Source: Legionellaceae bacterium (GTDB lineage: Bacteria > Pseudomonadota > Gammaproteobacteria > Legionellales > Legionellaceae). Taken from it: a stretch of DNA of 6,768 nucleotides. Where the stretch lies: assembly GCA_947505025.1 (NCBI GenBank), contig CANNIJ010000079.1:1-6768 (forward strand), read 5' to 3'. Shown here piece by piece: positions 4,876 to 6,768 of the stretch. Made by a program: the position numbers and the translations under genes. The notes under the pieces were generated by a model. It made no database searches. It worked only from the letters and a program-made list of their open reading frames with translations, and was not told the origin of the DNA. The stretch's first letter is position 1; every line of letters starts with the position of its first letter.

Positions 4876-6768
4876 CTTGATCTTCCTCTTCGGCTAAAGT
4901 GAAGTCAATTTTGCGTTCGCTCAAATCAACACGCACCACAGTGACGGCTAACTTATCTCCCAAACGATACACATTACCACTGCGCTCTCCGACTAACCGG
5001 TGTTTATCTGCGTGAAAGGTATAGTAATCATTTTTTAATGAAGTAACATGAACTAGACCTTCCACATAAATATCATCTAGTTCAACGAAGATCCCAAAAC
5101 CCGTTACACCAGAAATTTTTCCGCGAAATGTTTGAGCTAATTTATCTTGCATATATTCACATTTTAACCACGAGACCACATCACGACTTGCCTCATCGGC
5201 ACGACGCTCGGTGGACGAGCAATGCTTGCCTAAACGACTCATTTCTTCATCGGTATAGATGAATGATTCTGGTGTTTTATTATCAATCAAATGACCCAGG
5301 GCACGATGGATTAGCAGGTCGGGATAACGGCGAATTGGTGAAGTAAAGTGGGTATATGCAGAGTAAGCTAAGCCAAAATGTCCAGCATTTATCTCAACAT
5401 ATTGAGCTTGCTTTAATGAGCGTAGCATTACTGTTTCGATCATATGTCTTTCTGGACGATCACCAATTTTTTGTAAAGTCGCCTGAAAATCTTGTGGTGT
5501 AGGTTTTTTGCCTCCAGCTAAGCTTAAGCCAAATTCGCCTAAAAACGCACGTAATGCAACAATTTTTTCTTCTTCAGGTGCCAAATGTACTCGATATAAT
5601 GCAGGTATTTTTGCGCGTTCTAACCAACGTGCACTTGCAACATTTGCGGCCAACATACATTCTTCAATTATACGATGTGCATCATTACGAATTACCGGCA
5701 CAATACGTTGTATTTTACGTTGGTCATCAAACTCAATCCGTGTTTCTGTTGTATTAAAATCCATTGCACCACGACTTTGGCGGGTTTGATACAAAGTCTT
5801 ATACAGAGCATACAGCGATTGCAGATGTGGCCATAAGGCGTCTTCAGTTTGCTGTGGAGTCGGATCTGACAACCATTGGTTAACCCCGGTATAGGTTAAT
5901 CTTGCATGCGAATGAAATACTGCGCGGTAAAATCTTGTTCGACTAATTTTACCTGCTGGACTAATTGCCAGTTCAGCGACAATACACAGACGATCCACGT
6001 GTGGATTTAGAGAACAAATGCCATTGGACAATGCTTCCGGTAACATAGGCACTACCTGTCCTGGAAAATATACCGATGTACCTCGGCGGGCGGCTTCTTT
6101 ATCTAGAGTCGAACCTGGTGCCACATAATGACTCACATCCGCAATTGCTACATAGAGCTTGAAGCCTCCATCGGGTTTTTGTACGCAATAGACCGCGTCG
6201 TCAAAGTCTTTCGCATCTTCACCATCGATGGTAACAAAGGGCAGATCTCGTAAATCTGTGCGGTTAGTTAAATCCTCTGGCCGAACATGTTGGGGGATAC
6301 TTGATACTGCTGCGGCTACATCTTCAGGCCAGCCAGCAGGCAATCCATGAGCTAATATAGCTACTTGAATCTCCATGCCTGGATCCATATGATCGCCTAA
6401 TATATGAATTATTTTGCCGATTGCTTGCGTACGTTTACTGGGGAAAGCAATTACTTCGACTAAAACCATTTGACCATTTTTTGCCAGGCCGCAGTTTTCT
6501 GCGGGGATAGTTATATCTTGCGTTAAGCGTTTGCTGTCTGGAACTACAAAACCCAGGCCATGTTCCAGGAAGAACCGACCGACTACCGTGACGTTTGCAT
6601 GCTCAATTATCTCATGAATTTTACCTTCTGGGCGGCCACGTCGATCCATGCCTGTTTGAGCGGCGAGCACCACATCCCCGTGCATTACGGTGCGCATTTC
6701 TCGGGCAGAAAGCACCATGTCAGTCCCGCCATCACTGGGAATAAAAAAACCAAATCCATCTGGATGTG
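4868..6768 (-). CDS. rnr: Ribonuclease R (5' end outside window)
   Basis: A processive 3'-to-5' exoribonuclease of the RNB family that degrades structured RNA, including rRNA and defective mRNA. The frame is open to the right edge: before the internal Met at 6718 the codons read HPDGFGFFIPSDGGTD, the heart of the first cold-shock domain, so 6718 is not the start and the N-terminal helix-turn-helix region and start of the first cold-shock domain are missing. Numbering from that Met, the second cold-shock domain is at about 43-95 (GLGFVVPD), and the catalytic RNB domain at about 150-475 with the acidic cluster DGEDAKDFDD (165-174; Asp165, 171, 173, 174 bind metal) and HFTSPIRRYPDLLIHR (457-472). 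The S1 domain is at about 531-612 (KISGVTGFGIFVEL). The protein stops right after S1 with an acidic tail and lacks the long Lys-rich extension of E. coli RNase R. It is followed immediately by rlmB, as in many gammaproteobacteria. Confidence 0.97.
   Translation of the reverse strand, partial: HPDGFGFFIPSDGGTDMVLSAREMRTVMHGDVVLAAQTGMDRRGRPEGKIHEIIEHANVTVVGRFFLEHGLGFVVPDSKRLTQDITIPAENCGLAKNGQMVLVEVIAFPSKRTQAIGKIIHILGDHMDPGMEIQVAILAHGLPAGWPEDVAAAVSSIPQHVRPEDLTNRTDLRDLPFVTIDGEDAKDFDDAVYCVQKPDGGFKLYVAIADVSHYVAPGSTLDKEAARRGTSVYFPGQVVPMLPEALSNGICSLNPHVDRLCIVAELAISPAGKISRTRFYRAVFHSHARLTYTGVNQWLSDPTPQQTEDALWPHLQSLYALYKTLYQTRQSRGAMDFNTTETRIEFDDQRKIQRIVPVIRNDAHRIIEECMLAANVASARWLERAKIPALYRVHLAPEEEKIVALRAFLGEFGLSLAGGKKPTPQDFQATLQKIGDRPERHMIETVMLRSLKQAQYVEINAGHFGLAYSAYTHFTSPIRRYPDLLIHRALGHLIDNKTPESFIYTDEEMSRLGKHCSSTERRADEASRDVVSWLKCEYMQDKLAQTFRGKISGVTGFGIFVELDDIYVEGLVHVTSLKNDYYTFHADKHRLVGERSGNVYRLGDKLAVTVVRVDLSERKIDFTLAEEEDQDD
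4884..4888 (-). promoter_or_regulatory. Ribosome binding site of rlmB inside the rnr coding sequence
   Basis: GAGGA on the minus strand, within AAGAGGAAGA (4881-4890), 8 bases before the rlmB ATG. The same bases encode the acidic Glu-Glu-Glu-Asp end of RNase R. This fixes the rlmB start at 4875 despite the conserved domain beginning about 20 codons later. Confidence 0.8.

Noticed and set aside
6718..6718. Met codon at 6718 as the start of RNase R
   Set aside because: Conserved cold-shock-domain residues (HPDGFGFF) continue in frame upstream to the window edge, so the true start lies outside.

Overview
The window looks like a piece of a gammaproteobacterial chromosome of moderate to low GC. 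The best evidence is the order rnr then rlmB and the RlmB sequence, whose SpoU motifs closely match those I remember from the Escherichia coli protein. Genus cannot be settled from the sequence alone. Every gene I can support lies on the minus strand, so transcription runs from the right edge toward the left.

Right part (4081-6768): a two-gene RNA maturation and decay unit. RNase R (rnr, running off the right edge with its N-terminus missing) overlaps by 8 bases the start of rlmB, the 23S rRNA G2251 2'-O-methyltransferase. The Shine-Dalgarno sequence of rlmB lies inside the last codons of rnr, which points to translational coupling.

Middle (about 3163-4080): AT-rich sequence with no intact gene. 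It holds a 5'-truncated reading frame (3341-3775) that resembles the C-terminal part of a glycan-biosynthesis-associated protein. Upstream of it are 305 bases with two notable structures: three nested or adjacent inverted repeats that could fold as a three-way junction (3809-3869), and a 12-base direct repeat flanking a 10-base palindrome (3904-3937). This stretch looks like a scar of rearrangement or of a small mobile element.

Left part (1-3162): an inorganic-carbon/anion module. A SulP-family anion transporter with a C-terminal STAS domain is followed after 20 bases by a beta-class carbonic anhydrase. After a further 183 bases comes a bestrophin-family channel gene that runs off the left edge. 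SulP transporters paired with beta-carbonic anhydrase are predicted bicarbonate transporters, and some eukaryotic bestrophins conduct bicarbonate. The three genes together may therefore form a bicarbonate import / CO2 interconversion / anion release set. That joint role is inference; the family assignments are well supported.
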